Notes under the pieces: generated by a model | Told to the model about the DNA's origin: nothing | Database searches by the model: none | The model's input: the letters and a program-made list of their open reading frames with translations, nothing else | Source: Syntrophaceae bacterium | GTDB taxonomy: Bacteria; Desulfobacterota; Syntrophia; Syntrophales; Smithellaceae | Direction: 5' to 3' | NCBI GenBank assembly: GCA_018056765.1 | Contig: JAGPFA010000005.1 | Coordinates: forward strand, 1 to 64,000 | DNA: 64,000 nucleotides | In this document: positions 55,594 through 64,000 of the stretch, piece by piece | Layout of the letters: each line of letters begins with the position of its first letter | How positions within the stretch are numbered: position 1 is the stretch's first letter | Made by a program: the position numbers and the translations under genes

Positions 55594-56907
55594 ATGGAAG
55601 CTACTGAAGGCGTAAAAACCGGCTCCGGCAATGAAAAGCGCAATCCCTGGCTGTGGGTGCCGTCGGTCTATATTGCCGAGGGGATCCCCTATATGGTCGT
55701 CATGGCCGTCAGTGTCGTGATGTATAAAAACCTGGGCCTGTCCAACACAGACATCGCCCTGTACACAAGCTGGCTTTATCTTCCCTGGGTAATCAAGCCT
55801 CTTTGGAGCCCTTTTGTAGATCTTTTCCTCACCAAACGCTTTTGGATTCTGCTTACACAGCTTGTTACCGGCGGGGCCTTCGCCTGCGTGGCACTGACTC
55901 TTCCGGCGGCGGATTTTGTACGCTATACGCTGGCGATTCTCTGGATCATGGCTTTTTCGTCCGCCACGCACGACACCGCCACAGATGGCTTTTACATGCT
56001 GGGGCTCGACACGCCGGGGCAGGCGGCTTTCGTCGGCGTACGCACCGCCTTTTACCGCGTGTCCACTATCGCCGCCAAGGGAGGGCTCGTCGTCCTGGCG
56101 GGGCTTTTGCAAAAAAACGGCTACCCGGTTGCTTCCGCCTGGTCGCTGACTTTCTTTGTTCTGGCAGCCGTTTTTCTCAGTTTGTGTCTTTACCATTTTT
56201 TCATACTTCCTTACCCTCCGGCGGATCGCTCAGCCCCCACAACCAAAGGCAAAAACCTGCTTGATGAATACCTCCGCATCATCACACTTTTTTTCCGGCG
56301 CAAAGATATTGTCGTCATCATCTGCTTCTTCTTATTTTACCGCTTCGCCGAGGCCCAGCTGGTTAAAATGGTCGCCCCCTTTCTCTTGGATGCCAGGGAA
56401 AAAGGCGGACTGGGTCTTTCGACCGCCGAAGTCGGCTGGATTTACGGAACAGCAGGCGTGGTCGCGCTGATGCTGGGCGGAATCCTGGGGGGTTATGCCA
56501 TTTACCGCAGGGGCCTCAAATTCTGGCTGTGGCCCATGGTAATTATCATGCATCTGCCTGATCTCATTTTCGTGTATCTGTCGCATGTGCAACCGGAAAG
56601 CATTTGGTTTATCGGCTGGGCCGTGGCCGTCGAACAGTTCGGCTACGGCTTTGGTTTTACAGCCTATACAATGTATATGATTATGGTTTCGCAAGGCCGG
56701 TACAAAACGGTTTTTTACGCCATTGCCACCGGTATAATGGCGCTGGGCATGATGCTTCCTTCCATGATGAGCGGCTGGATTCAGGAAAGGCTTGGCTATA
56801 TCGATTTCTATTACTGGATATTGATAACGACGATTCCAGGTTTCATTGTAGCAGCGCTGGTAAAAATTGACGGCGATTATGGAAAAAAAGAAACGGTGGA
56901 CAAATAA
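55594..56907 (+). CDS. ampG: AmpG-like muropeptide permease (MFS)
   Basis: AmpG imports GlcNAc-anhydroMurNAc muropeptides from the periplasm for recycling. The 437-residue protein has about twelve membrane segments and the family start WVPSVYIAEGIPYMVV, followed by YLPWVIKPLWSPFVD, which is characteristic of the AmpG/AT-1 branch of the major facilitator superfamily. The assignment is strengthened by the downstream MurU-like and AmgK-like genes and the upstream SpoIID-type gene. It lies 48 bases after the latter and directly abuts murU. Confidence 0.8.
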   Translation: MEATEGVKTGSGNEKRNPWLWVPSVYIAEGIPYMVVMAVSVVMYKNLGLSNTDIALYTSWLYLPWVIKPLWSPFVDLFLTKRFWILLTQLVTGGAFACVALTLPAADFVRYTLAILWIMAFSSATHDTATDGFYMLGLDTPGQAAFVGVRTAFYRVSTIAAKGGLVVLAGLLQKNGYPVASAWSLTFFVLAAVFLSLCLYHFFILPYPPADRSAPTTKGKNLLDEYLRIITLFFRRKDIVVIICFFLFYRFAEAQLVKMVAPFLLDAREKGGLGLSTAEVGWIYGTAGVVALMLGGILGGYAIYRRGLKFWLWPMVIIMHLPDLIFVYLSHVQPESIWFIGWAVAVEQFGYGFGFTAYTMYMIMVSQGRYKTVFYAIATGIMALGMMLPSMMSGWIQERLGYIDFYYWILITTIPGFIVAALVKIDGDYGKKETVDK

Positions 56908-57618
56908 ATGGAAAAGGGACTGATCAAAACAGCTTTCATCCTGGGCGCGGGACTGGGTACGAGACTCATGCCGCTCACCCGGGATACGCCCAAGCCGCTT
57001 CTTATAGTGGGGGATCGTCCGATTATCACCTACGCGATGGAGCACCTGCAGGGTATCGGCGTGCAGAGGTTCATTATCAATACACATCACTGTCCGGAAA
57101 AATACGTGGAGGCCTTCCCCCAATCCCGCTGGCGGGACATCCCGATCATCCTGCGCCACGAACCTGTCCTTCTGGATACGGCGGGCGGCATCAAGAATAT
57201 CGAGGATCTGGTGGAAAGCGAAGAGCGTATTATCGTCTATAACGGTGATATCATTACCAGCCTGCCGCTGGAAGAGCTGATCCGGAGGCATTTGGAGCTC
57301 CAAGGCGAGGTCTCCCTCGCTTTGCGCAGCAGCGGGCCGCTGCTCAATGTCAATATTGACTCGAGCGGCTTTATCTGCGATATGAGAAACATTCTCGGCC
57401 GGCCGGGAGTACGCAGCTGCCTGTTTGCCGGCATTTACATACTTGAACGATCCTTTCTGAGGCGTTTGGAAGAAGGAAAAACAGAATCGATTGTCGCACC
57501 GCTCATCGCGAGCATCAAAAATGACCCGCGCTCCGTAGGAGGCGCGGTTATTGACGGCGGCATCTGGCACGATGCCGGCTCACCTGAAGAATATCACAGG
57601 CTGAGAAAAGGCCTGTAA
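56908..57618 (+). CDS. murU: sugar-1-phosphate nucleotidyltransferase, MurU-like
   Basis: MurU joins MurNAc-1-phosphate to UTP, giving UDP-MurNAc in the anabolic recycling route that bypasses the fosfomycin target MurA. The 236-residue protein has the nucleotidyltransferase signature ILGAGLGTRLMPLT followed by PKPLL, a VYNGDIIT metal-binding block and DTAGGIK. The size fits MurU (short, without the GlmU-type acetyltransferase domain). The start directly abuts the ampG stop. Other sugar nucleotidyltransferases look similar, so context carries much of the call. Confidence 0.75.
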   Translation: MEKGLIKTAFILGAGLGTRLMPLTRDTPKPLLIVGDRPIITYAMEHLQGIGVQRFIINTHHCPEKYVEAFPQSRWRDIPIILRHEPVLLDTAGGIKNIEDLVESEERIIVYNGDIITSLPLEELIRRHLELQGEVSLALRSSGPLLNVNIDSSGFICDMRNILGRPGVRSCLFAGIYILERSFLRRLEEGKTESIVAPLIASIKNDPRSVGGAVIDGGIWHDAGSPEEYHRLRKGL

Positions 57619-57647
57619 AGACAAACATCTGAAAGAGCTCAAAGCGG

Positions 57648-58667
57648 ATGGACACAAATAAAGAAAAATTTTTAAGCGATCACCTGGGCCTGGTCGAGTT
57701 CAGACTAAGACCGATCGAAAAGGGAGGATCCGACCGGACATATTGGCGTGTGCTGCTCAAAGACGGCAGAAATTTCATCTTTATGGCCTACGGAGTCGAA
57801 ACACAGGAAAACGCTTACTGGGTAGAGATAAACCGCTTCTTAAACGAACTGCGCGTTCCCGTGCCGCGGATCATCGCTTTTGACCAGAACCTGCGTTTTC
57901 TGCTACTCGAAGACGCAGGTGAGCTTGATTTTTATATGCTCAGAACGCTGCCGTGGCACAAGCGTCGACGTTTCTATCTGGCCGCCCTTTCGGAAATTCA
58001 CCGCCTGCACCGCTTTTCGCTGGCCGAACTTCCCACCGATCTGAAAATATCTCCCGCTTACGACGAAAAGCTCTATCGCTGGGAGCATCAGTATTTTCTC
58101 GATAACTTTGTCGATGCTCTTTGCGGTTTTGAGTTACCCCAATCCCTGGCGCGGCAGTGGGAGGAAGAGTCGTCACAGCTTATCGAACGCCTGCAAACAG
58201 TGCCCCTGTGTCTGATCCATCGCGACTTTCAATCACAGAACATTATGCTGGGCGATGAGCGGCCCGTCTTCATCGATTTTCAAGGGATGAGACCGGGCAA
58301 TGTGTTTTATGACCTTGCTTCGCTTATCTGTGATCCTTATGTGACATTTTTGCCTGAGGAAAGAAATGAGCTGATTTCCTTTTACTACAGAATTATGGAA
58401 CCGGATTACAGCCTGGAGAGATTCACCGACTATTTCTGGGAAGGGGCGGCACAAAGGCTTATGCAGGCCCTTGGCGCTTACGGGTTTCTTGGACTCAAAA
58501 AAAACAAACAACATTTTCTCAAGCACGCGGCAGGCGGCATCAAAAATCTGGTGACCGCCACCGCTCAGGCCGCAACGCTGCCTGCCTTGAATGAACTGGC
58601 CCGCGAGTGCATGCGCAAACTTGCCGTCCGGCGGGATCTCTCCACGAATCCGCCAAAGATCCAATGA
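57648..58667 (+). CDS. amgK: anomeric sugar kinase, AmgK-like phosphotransferase
   Basis: AmgK phosphorylates MurNAc at C1, supplying MurU. The 339-residue protein has the aminoglycoside-phosphotransferase fold: GGSDRTYWRV as nucleotide loop, the Brenner motif HRDFQSQNIM with the catalytic Asp, and FIDFQGMRPGNVFYDLASL with the metal-binding Asp. The last motif closely resembles characterised AmgK. It lies 29 bases after murU and overlaps nothing. The last residues lie just before the L,D-transpeptidase gene. Confidence 0.78.
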   Translation: MDTNKEKFLSDHLGLVEFRLRPIEKGGSDRTYWRVLLKDGRNFIFMAYGVETQENAYWVEINRFLNELRVPVPRIIAFDQNLRFLLLEDAGELDFYMLRTLPWHKRRRFYLAALSEIHRLHRFSLAELPTDLKISPAYDEKLYRWEHQYFLDNFVDALCGFELPQSLARQWEEESSQLIERLQTVPLCLIHRDFQSQNIMLGDERPVFIDFQGMRPGNVFYDLASLICDPYVTFLPEERNELISFYYRIMEPDYSLERFTDYFWEGAAQRLMQALGAYGFLGLKKNKQHFLKHAAGGIKNLVTATAQAATLPALNELARECMRKLAVRRDLSTNPPKIQ

Positions 58668-58683
58668 CCGGGAAAAAACCACA

Positions 58684-59640
58684 ATGGAAATAATAAGAAA
58701 CCACAAAAGCGCGGGCCGTAACCTGTTGCTGTCCTGTTTAATCCCGCTGTTACTGCTTGCCGGCGGCTGCAGTAATTTTCTGGCTAAATCAGCCCTCGAA
58801 GAAGCAAATAATCTTTTTCGCCAAGGTAAATTTTCCGACTCGCTGGCCAGATACGGGGAAATTATGAAACAACACCCGGGGGCAGCCGACCGGGCCCTGT
58901 TTGAAATGGGATTTATCTATGCCCATCCCGGAAACGAGCACAAAGACTATTTCAAAGCGCTGGAATGCTTCGAAACCATCATCCGGGACTATCCGGAAAG
59001 TCGTTACCGCCACGACAGTGAAATGATGGTCTTTCACCTGCATAACATAACCGACAAGGATGTCAGGATTTTCACACAAAACAGACAGGCAGCCGAGCAG
59101 CAAACCCGTATCTCAGCCCTCGAGCGGGAACTCCAGGCAAAGGAAGAAGAAATAGCCGAGCTGCAAAAGAAACTGCAGCAGTACGGGCTGACAACACCGC
59201 TTATCCTCCCGGATGGCCCCGCCGATAAAATCCTGGTGGAAAAAAGCCTGAGGCGGATGACGCTTTGGGCCAACGGACAAGTAATCAGGACCTACCGCGT
59301 CGCCCTGGGGGAAAATCCGGTTGGCCCCAAGGAAAAACAGGGAGATAAAAAAACTCCTGAGGGCATCTACTTTATCAAAGGCCGCAACAAAAGCAGCAGG
59401 TTTTTTCTTTCACTGCATATCTCATATCCGAATGAAGAAGACACGAAACGCGCAAAAAAGCTGGGCGTTGCCCCCGGCGGGAGTATTATGATCCACGGCC
59501 TGAAAAAGGATTTTGCATGGATGGGCGAGTCGCACACTGATAAAGACTGGACGGAAGGCTGCATCGCCGTGACCAACGAGGAAATAGAAGAAATCGATAA
59601 ACTGGTACCCAACGGCACCCTTGTGGAAATACGGCCGTAA
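58684..59640 (+). CDS. L,D-transpeptidase lipoprotein
   Basis: YkuD-type L,D-transpeptidases make 3-3 cross-links or attach lipoproteins to diaminopimelate. From ATG 58684 the protein has 318 residues: a signal peptide with a plausible lipid-accepting Cys29 (LLLLAGGC, not a perfect lipobox), a TPR-like helical stretch (36-125), a coiled coil (about 137-168) and the YkuD domain (about 182-318) with His271 (MIHG) and nucleophile Cys293 in DWTEGCIAV. It follows amgK by 16 bases, so it probably belongs to the same transcript. Confidence 0.88.
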   Translation: MEIIRNHKSAGRNLLLSCLIPLLLLAGGCSNFLAKSALEEANNLFRQGKFSDSLARYGEIMKQHPGAADRALFEMGFIYAHPGNEHKDYFKALECFETIIRDYPESRYRHDSEMMVFHLHNITDKDVRIFTQNRQAAEQQTRISALERELQAKEEEIAELQKKLQQYGLTTPLILPDGPADKILVEKSLRRMTLWANGQVIRTYRVALGENPVGPKEKQGDKKTPEGIYFIKGRNKSSRFFLSLHISYPNEEDTKRAKKLGVAPGGSIMIHGLKKDFAWMGESHTDKDWTEGCIAVTNEEIEEIDKLVPNGTLVEIRP

Positions 59641-59799
59641 GACAGCGCCCGCCCCTGCCGCCACACTGTATTTTCCTGAAAGCGTGACACAGGTCACCAA
59701 AAGCCATCCTTGCAGCGGACTTGCCTAAATTACACCTTGCATGCCCCCGGTCGTCCATGCTTAAAACCGCCTCATTGAACTGGAGAATATATTTGCCTG

Positions 59800-61119
59800 A
59801 TGTTGCCAAGCGCCAAACCTAATGCCGCGGCATACACCACCCATCCTGTAATTGCATTGATAGTGGCATCTTTACTGGCTTTTCACGGGTGTGCCCGAAT
59901 CAAAAAAGTTCAGGTGCAGTATGGGTCGTTTCCTGCACACCCGGAGGAAAAGCTCGAGCGGCATAATTTTTCCGCGGCCGCGGGAGAGGATCTCGTCGGC
60001 CGGCTGGCCGTCATCCAGCTGGAAAAGGGTGATACCATCCCGGATGTCGCCAGACATTTCGGTCTCGGTACAAACGCCGTGAGCGCGGCCAATCCGTACA
60101 TCGATATCTGGGCGCCCCAGGAGGGTGAGCGTCTTTTGCTTCCCATGAAATTTATCCTGCCGGACGGACCCAGAAACGGCATCGTCATCAACCTTCCGGC
60201 CATGCGGCTGTTTTATTTTAAAAACAGAGGCAAACAGGTGTCGACCTACCCGCTGGGCATCGGCACTGAGGAGCGCCCCACACCGATGGGCAATATGGAG
60301 GTGGTAAAAAAGGTTATAAAACCGACCTGGTATGTGCCGGCCAGTATCGCGGAAGATCACCGGAAAAAAGGGGACATTCTGCCGCCACAGGTTTTACCCG
60401 GACCGGATAACCCTCTTGGCGACTACGCTCTTTATTTGAGCAGGCCGTCGTACCTTATTCACGGCACGAACAAACCGGCCAGCGTCGGCCTTCGCGCCAC
60501 CAACGGGTGTATGAGATTGTATCCGGAAAACATCAAAAAACTCTTTGACCAGACACAGGTCGGCACGCCGGTGCGTATCGTCAATCAGCCCTACCTTGCC
60601 GGTCGGTCAAATGGCGTCATCTATCTGGAGGCGCACGCACCACTGGATGATCTGACAGGAAATCATCTTGAAGAGGTTTACGAAAAACTGGCCTTACTGG
60701 AGAAAAAATCGTCCTCCGCAGTTGACTGGAGAAAGGTCAGAAATACTCTTGCCGAGGAGGCCGGCTACCCGGTGCCCGTCTCCAAAAGCACAAACGATGC
60801 TGACCAACTGTTCACGGATGTTGTCGAAGTGAATCACCCGCGGCGGCTCCTGGGCGCGCCGGTTGTACCGGAACTGAGGGTCGGTGCCTGGTATGTCTGG
60901 GTAGCTGACAAAAATAATGAACTCGACGCAGTCAGGCTCGCCGCCATGGTCAACCATCAGGGGCCGCCCATTCCCGCCCGGGTTCTGCCCAGACAAAACG
61001 GCTACCGTGTTCTGGCCGGCCCCTTTAACAGTAAGAGCGAAGCGGCAAAAGTCATAAGACAACTAAGATTCGATCTGGAAATTGAAGGGCAGTTGATTGC
61101 GCCGGGCCGCAATAAATAG
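59800..61119 (+). CDS. LysM-YkuD-SPOR L,D-transpeptidase
   Basis: The 439-residue protein has an N-terminal signal or anchor (about 15-30, with Cys31 in a poor lipobox), a LysM domain (about 70-117, KGDTIPDVARHFGLG), a YkuD domain (about 125-262) with His221 (LIHGTN) and nucleophile Cys237 in ATNGCMRLYPEN, and a C-terminal SPOR-like domain (about 360-432) that would bind denuded septal glycan. The YkuD part is closest in style to E. coli ErfK/YbiS, which attach Lpp. The next gene encodes an Lpp-like lipoprotein. Confidence 0.87.
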   Translation: MLPSAKPNAAAYTTHPVIALIVASLLAFHGCARIKKVQVQYGSFPAHPEEKLERHNFSAAAGEDLVGRLAVIQLEKGDTIPDVARHFGLGTNAVSAANPYIDIWAPQEGERLLLPMKFILPDGPRNGIVINLPAMRLFYFKNRGKQVSTYPLGIGTEERPTPMGNMEVVKKVIKPTWYVPASIAEDHRKKGDILPPQVLPGPDNPLGDYALYLSRPSYLIHGTNKPASVGLRATNGCMRLYPENIKKLFDQTQVGTPVRIVNQPYLAGRSNGVIYLEAHAPLDDLTGNHLEEVYEKLALLEKKSSSAVDWRKVRNTLAEEAGYPVPVSKSTNDADQLFTDVVEVNHPRRLLGAPVVPELRVGAWYVWVADKNNELDAVRLAAMVNHQGPPIPARVLPRQNGYRVLAGPFNSKSEAAKVIRQLRFDLEIEGQLIAPGRNK

Positions 61120-61269
61120 CTTCACCGTAATTTACCGGGCTTGTCCCGGCCAACAGCATGACAAAAATGAACAAAGTGATGGTGGCCAAGCTTAATATTC
61201 GTCGCCCTGATCTTCACTATAGCCATCACCAGGCAACTGAAAAATAAAAAGAAAGGAGGTGATTGCACA

Positions 61270-61614
61270 ATGAAAAAGAGTCTTTTAATGATCGCCATGA
61301 TGTTTGCTCTGACGATTGCCCTGGTCGGTTGCGCGACCACCGGCGATCTGGAAAAAGTGCAGGCGCAGGGGCAGCAGACCAGCGCGAAAGCCGAACAGGC
61401 ACTCAAGGAGGCACAGGAAGCCAAAGCGGCGGCTGACGAGGCTACAATAAAGGCGGCTGACGCGGCTGAGCGCGCGGAAAACGCGGCCAGGCTGGCTGAA
61501 GAGAGAGCCAAATTGGCCGAAGAAAGAGCCAGGCTGGCTGAGGAAAAAGTTAAAAGAGCGGAAGGCAAAGCCAAGCAGGACAACGCCGCTTTCGAGAAAT
61601 CAATGAAAAAGTAA
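61270..61614 (+). CDS. Lpp-like alanine-rich coiled-coil lipoprotein
   Basis: The 114-residue precursor has a signal peptide with the lipobox ALVGC (Cys21). About 90 residues of heptad-rich Ala/Glu/Lys/Arg helix follow, with near-repeats of LAEERAKLAEER. The C-terminus is SMKK. This is the design of Lpp/OprI: lipid at one end in the outer membrane and a terminal Lys available for attachment to peptidoglycan by an L,D-transpeptidase. An ideal AAGGAGGTGA ribosome-binding site suggests high expression. It lies 150 bases after the LysM-YkuD-SPOR gene and is followed by a strong terminator. Confidence 0.82.
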   Translation: MKKSLLMIAMMFALTIALVGCATTGDLEKVQAQGQQTSAKAEQALKEAQEAKAAADEATIKAADAAERAENAARLAEERAKLAEERARLAEEKVKRAEGKAKQDNAAFEKSMKK

Positions 61615-61628
61615 TTCTTTTTTAAGCG

Positions 61629-61668
61629 AAAATGAGCGGCGGGCAGCAACGTACGCCGCTCATTTTTC
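61629..61668 (+). terminator. terminator after the Lpp-like gene
   Basis: AAAATGAGCGGCG (61629-61641) and CGCCGCTCATTTT (61654-61666) pair perfectly over 13 bases around a 12-base loop and end in a T-run. Confidence 0.9.
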
Positions 61669-61793
61669 CTGTCTGCCCGCACCCACCCGATGAGCGCAGT
61701 TATTGTCCCTTGCAGATCCTTTTTCTCCCCCCTCCACCTGTCCACTGTAGATGGAGCACCCGGGCATGTGCAAAATCGTCGTTTACCGCCATC

Positions 61794-61822
61794 TTCACTT
61801 GCGCTCACCTGCCCAATATGCT
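61794..61822 (+). promoter_or_regulatory. probable promoter of leuS
   Basis: TTCACT (61794-61799) and TATGCT (61817-61822) are 17 bases apart, each matching 4 of 6 consensus positions. The leader to leuS would be about 40 bases. Confidence 0.45.
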
Positions 61823-61867
61823 AGACAACCCGCGATTATTTAATTCTTTTTGGAGCATACCACTGTT

Positions 61868-64000
61868 ATGAAATACGATCCGGCGGCCATCGAAGAGAAA
61901 TGGCAGAAAAAATGGGAAGAGGAAAAAACCTTCAAGGTAACTGAAGACCCGGCGAAAAAGAAATACTACCTGCTGGAGATGTTTCCCTACCCGTCGGGAA
62001 AAATCCACATGGGGCATGTGCGCAACTACACCATCGGCGATGTCGTGGCGCGCTATAAACGTATGAAGGGCCTGAACGTCCTGCATCCGATCGGCTGGGA
62101 TGCGTTCGGCATGCCTGCGGAAAACGCGGCCATCGAAAACAGGATCCACCCTTCAAAATGGACTTACGAAAACATCGACCAGATGAAAAAGCAACTCAAG
62201 CGGATGGGCTTCAGCTATGACTGGGATCGCGAGCTGGCCACCTGTGATCCGGAATACTACCGCTGGGAGCAGCTTTTCTTTATCTGGATGTATGAAAAGG
62301 GCCTGGCCTACAAAAAGCGCTCCACCGTCAATTTCTGTGTCAAGTGCGACACAGTGCTGGCCAATGAACAGGTGGAGGGCGGCCTGTGCTGGCGCTGCGG
62401 CACGGAAGTGACAGAGAAGGTGCTTGATCAGTGGTTTTTCAAAATTACCGCCTATACCGAGGAACTTCTGGAATACTGCGACCGCCTGCCCGGCTGGCCG
62501 GAGCGTGTCCTGACCATGCAGAAAAACTGGATCGGCAAAAGCTACGGCTGCCTGGTCGATTTCCCGCTTGCGGAAGGTCCGGGTGTGATCCAGGTATTCA
62601 CCACCCGCCAGGACACACTCTACGGCGCAACCTTCATGCTGGTGGCGGCCGAGCATCCGCTGGTGACTCAGCTGGCCAAAGGCAAGCCATGTGAAAAGGA
62701 CGTTGAGGCCTTTGTGGAGAAAGTTAAAAAGCAGGACAAGCTGATGCGCACCTCCGAGTACTACGAAAAAGAAGGCCTCTTTCTCGATTCCTACTGCATC
62801 AACCCTCTCACCGGAGGGAAAATGCCCATCTTTGCCGCCAATTTCGTTTTGGCCGATTACGGTACAGGCTGCGTCATGGCCGTGCCCACGCACGATCAGC
62901 GCGATTTCGAGTTTGCCAAAAAATTCAATTTGCCCCTTATCGTCGTCATCCAGCCCAAAGATAAAGAACTCGATGCCGACACCATGACCGAGGCCTACGT
63001 CGAGGAGGGCTATCTGGTCAATTCGGGACAGTTCAACGGTCTGGCCAACACACAGGTGCTCGAGGCCATCGCCGATTATCTGGAAAAGGAAGGCATCGGA
63101 AAACGCACTGTGCAGTACCGGCTGCGTGACTGGGGCATTTCCCGCCAGCGCTACTGGGGCGCGCCCATCCCCATGATCAACTGCGAAAAATGCGGCATTG
63201 TCCCGGTGCCGGAAAAAGACCTGCCGGTGGTGCTGCCCGGGAATGTAACCTTCAGCCCGGAAGGCGGGTCGTCACTGGCAACCCTTGCCGAATTTGTCAA
63301 TACTACTTGTCCCGCCTGCGGTGGAGCTGCCACACGCGAAACCGACACGATGGATACCTTTGTGGAATCGTCCTGGTATTTTGCGCGCTACTGCTCACCC
63401 GGATATGATGTGGCGCCGGGGCTTGACCGCCGGGCAGTGGACTACTGGATGCCGGTGGACCAGTATATCGGCGGCATCGAACATGCAATTTTACATTTGC
63501 TCTATGCACGCTTCTATACCAAGGTCCTGCGCGACCTGGGCGTTGTCGGCGTAACGGAACCTTTCACCAACCTCCTTACACAGGGCATGGTCTGCAAAAA
63601 AACTATTGAGTGTCCAGAGCACGGCTATCTTTTCCCCGAGCAGGTGGCCGATAACAAGTGTGTCCTGTGCGGCCGGACAGTCCTCATCAGCAAAACGCCG
63701 GTAAAAATGTCCAAGTCGCTCAAAAATGTCGTCGACCCCAACCATCTGGTGAAAACATACGGAGCGGACACGGCTCGTATTTTTTGCCTGTTTGCCGCAC
63801 CTCCGGAAAATGATCTGGACTGGAGTGAACAGGGAGTGGAAGGAGCTTTCCGTTTCCTGGGTCGCCTGTGGCGCATAGTTGACGATTATCTCGATGACAT
63901 CAAATCCGTTGCGACTGCCTCGGGCAGCCCGGAACTCGCCGACGACCTCAAAAGCCTGCGCAGAAAAACACACCAGACTATACGTAAAGTATCCGCCGAT
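61868..64000 (+). CDS. leuS: leucyl-tRNA synthetase (3' truncated by window)
   Basis: LeuRS charges tRNA-Leu. The visible 711 codons start at ATG 61868 with a GGAG about 12 bases upstream and remain open to the window edge. The class I signature HMGH appears in [18 protein letters not shown], an inserted CP1 editing domain follows (about 220-410), and VKMSKSLKN (near 63700) is the second signature. A zinc-type cysteine set CVKC ... CWRCG lies before the editing domain and another pair (CPEH, CVLCG) near the KMSKS loop. The anticodon-binding C-terminus lies outside the window. Confidence 0.97.
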   Translation, partial: MKYDPAAIEEKWQKKWEEEKTFKVTEDPAKKKYYLLEMFPYPSGKIHMGHVRNYTIGDVVARYKRMKGLNVLHPIGWDAFGMPAENAAIENRIHPSKWTYENIDQMKKQLKRMGFSYDWDRELATCDPEYYRWEQLFFIWMYEKGLAYKKRSTVNFCVKCDTVLANEQVEGGLCWRCGTEVTEKVLDQWFFKITAYTEELLEYCDRLPGWPERVLTMQKNWIGKSYGCLVDFPLAEGPGVIQVFTTRQDTLYGATFMLVAAEHPLVTQLAKGKPCEKDVEAFVEKVKKQDKLMRTSEYYEKEGLFLDSYCINPLTGGKMPIFAANFVLADYGTGCVMAVPTHDQRDFEFAKKFNLPLIVVIQPKDKELDADTMTEAYVEEGYLVNSGQFNGLANTQVLEAIADYLEKEGIGKRTVQYRLRDWGISRQRYWGAPIPMINCEKCGIVPVPEKDLPVVLPGNVTFSPEGGSSLATLAEFVNTTCPACGGAATRETDTMDTFVESSWYFARYCSPGYDVAPGLDRRAVDYWMPVDQYIGGIEHAILHLLYARFYTKVLRDLGVVGVTEPFTNLLTQGMVCKKTIECPEHGYLFPEQVADNKCVLCGRTVLISKTPVKMSKSLKNVVDPNHLVKTYGADTARIFCLFAAPPENDLDWSEQGVEGAFRFLGRLWRIVDDYLDDIKSVATASGSPELADDLKSLRRKTHQTIRKVSAD

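Noticed and set aside
56332..57570. 412-codon minus-strand frame across ampG and murU
   Set aside because: It spans two clear plus-strand genes and has no recognisable motif.

Overview
The window looks like a chromosomal segment from a Gram-negative, probably anaerobic member of the Desulfobacterota (old Deltaproteobacteria), perhaps near Syntrophales. This is inferred from gene content, not from a marker tree. The pointers are LL-diaminopimelate aminotransferase (dapL), a class II B12-dependent ribonucleotide reductase, an F1/b/b' ATP synthase operon without a and c subunits, an AmrS-type radical SAM enzyme, a thiolase plus acyl-CoA transferase pair, a type II secretion locus that includes gspN, and an Lpp-like outer-membrane lipoprotein. 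Nearly all of it is compact housekeeping DNA. No IS element, prophage or CRISPR array is visible.

Layout. 1-673: unassigned AT-rich DNA ending at tRNA-Arg(CCT), with a perfect 16-bp inverted repeat. 841-10168 (minus): ftcD, a PP2A-like phosphatase, ftsY, smc, amrS, a methyltransferase and moaA. 10403-10876 (plus): greA, sharing a bidirectional terminator with the ATP synthase operon atpF'-F-H-A-G-D-C (16891-10970, minus). 17133-23021 (minus): cell-shape operon mreB-mreC-mreD-mrdA-rodA-bactofilin. 23200-30736 (mainly plus): PpiD-like chaperone, tRNA-Ala, tRNA-Leu, bpt, an SDR, a radical SAM protein and nrdJ. 30751-39176 (minus): CoA-transferase, thiolase, a YchF-like GTPase, dapL, dapF and gspE. 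39195-51510 (minus): the rest of the type II secretion locus, gspF-G-H-I-J-K-L-M-N-C, an ExeA-like ATPase, a TPR membrane protein and gspD. 51701-54013 (minus): metallo-hydrolase, a J-like/RodZ-HTH protein and a MinD/FlhG-like ATPase. 54220-61614 (plus): a cell-wall cluster. From 61868 (plus): leuS, cut by the window end.

The genes converge on the cell envelope. dapL and dapF make meso-diaminopimelate. mreBCD-mrdA-rodA build the side wall. The 54-61.6 kb cluster (SpoIID-type protein, AmpG-like permease, MurU-like and AmgK-like enzymes, two L,D-transpeptidases and an Lpp-like lipoprotein ending in Lys-Lys) reads as peptidoglycan turnover and recycling next to covalent outer-membrane anchoring.

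The observations most worth checking are: (1) paired NrdR-type boxes upstream of nrdJ and also of smc; (2) a ~127-bp dispersed element with terminal inverted repeats and a hairpin that appears to covary between copies, placed exactly at the stop codons of dapL and gspF; (3) the cell-wall recycling/anchoring cluster, with a SpoIID protein that has no visible export signal; (4) a tRNA-Leu gene apparently cotranscribed with a leucyl-tRNA-protein transferase. All calls were made by eye from sequence, without database searches.
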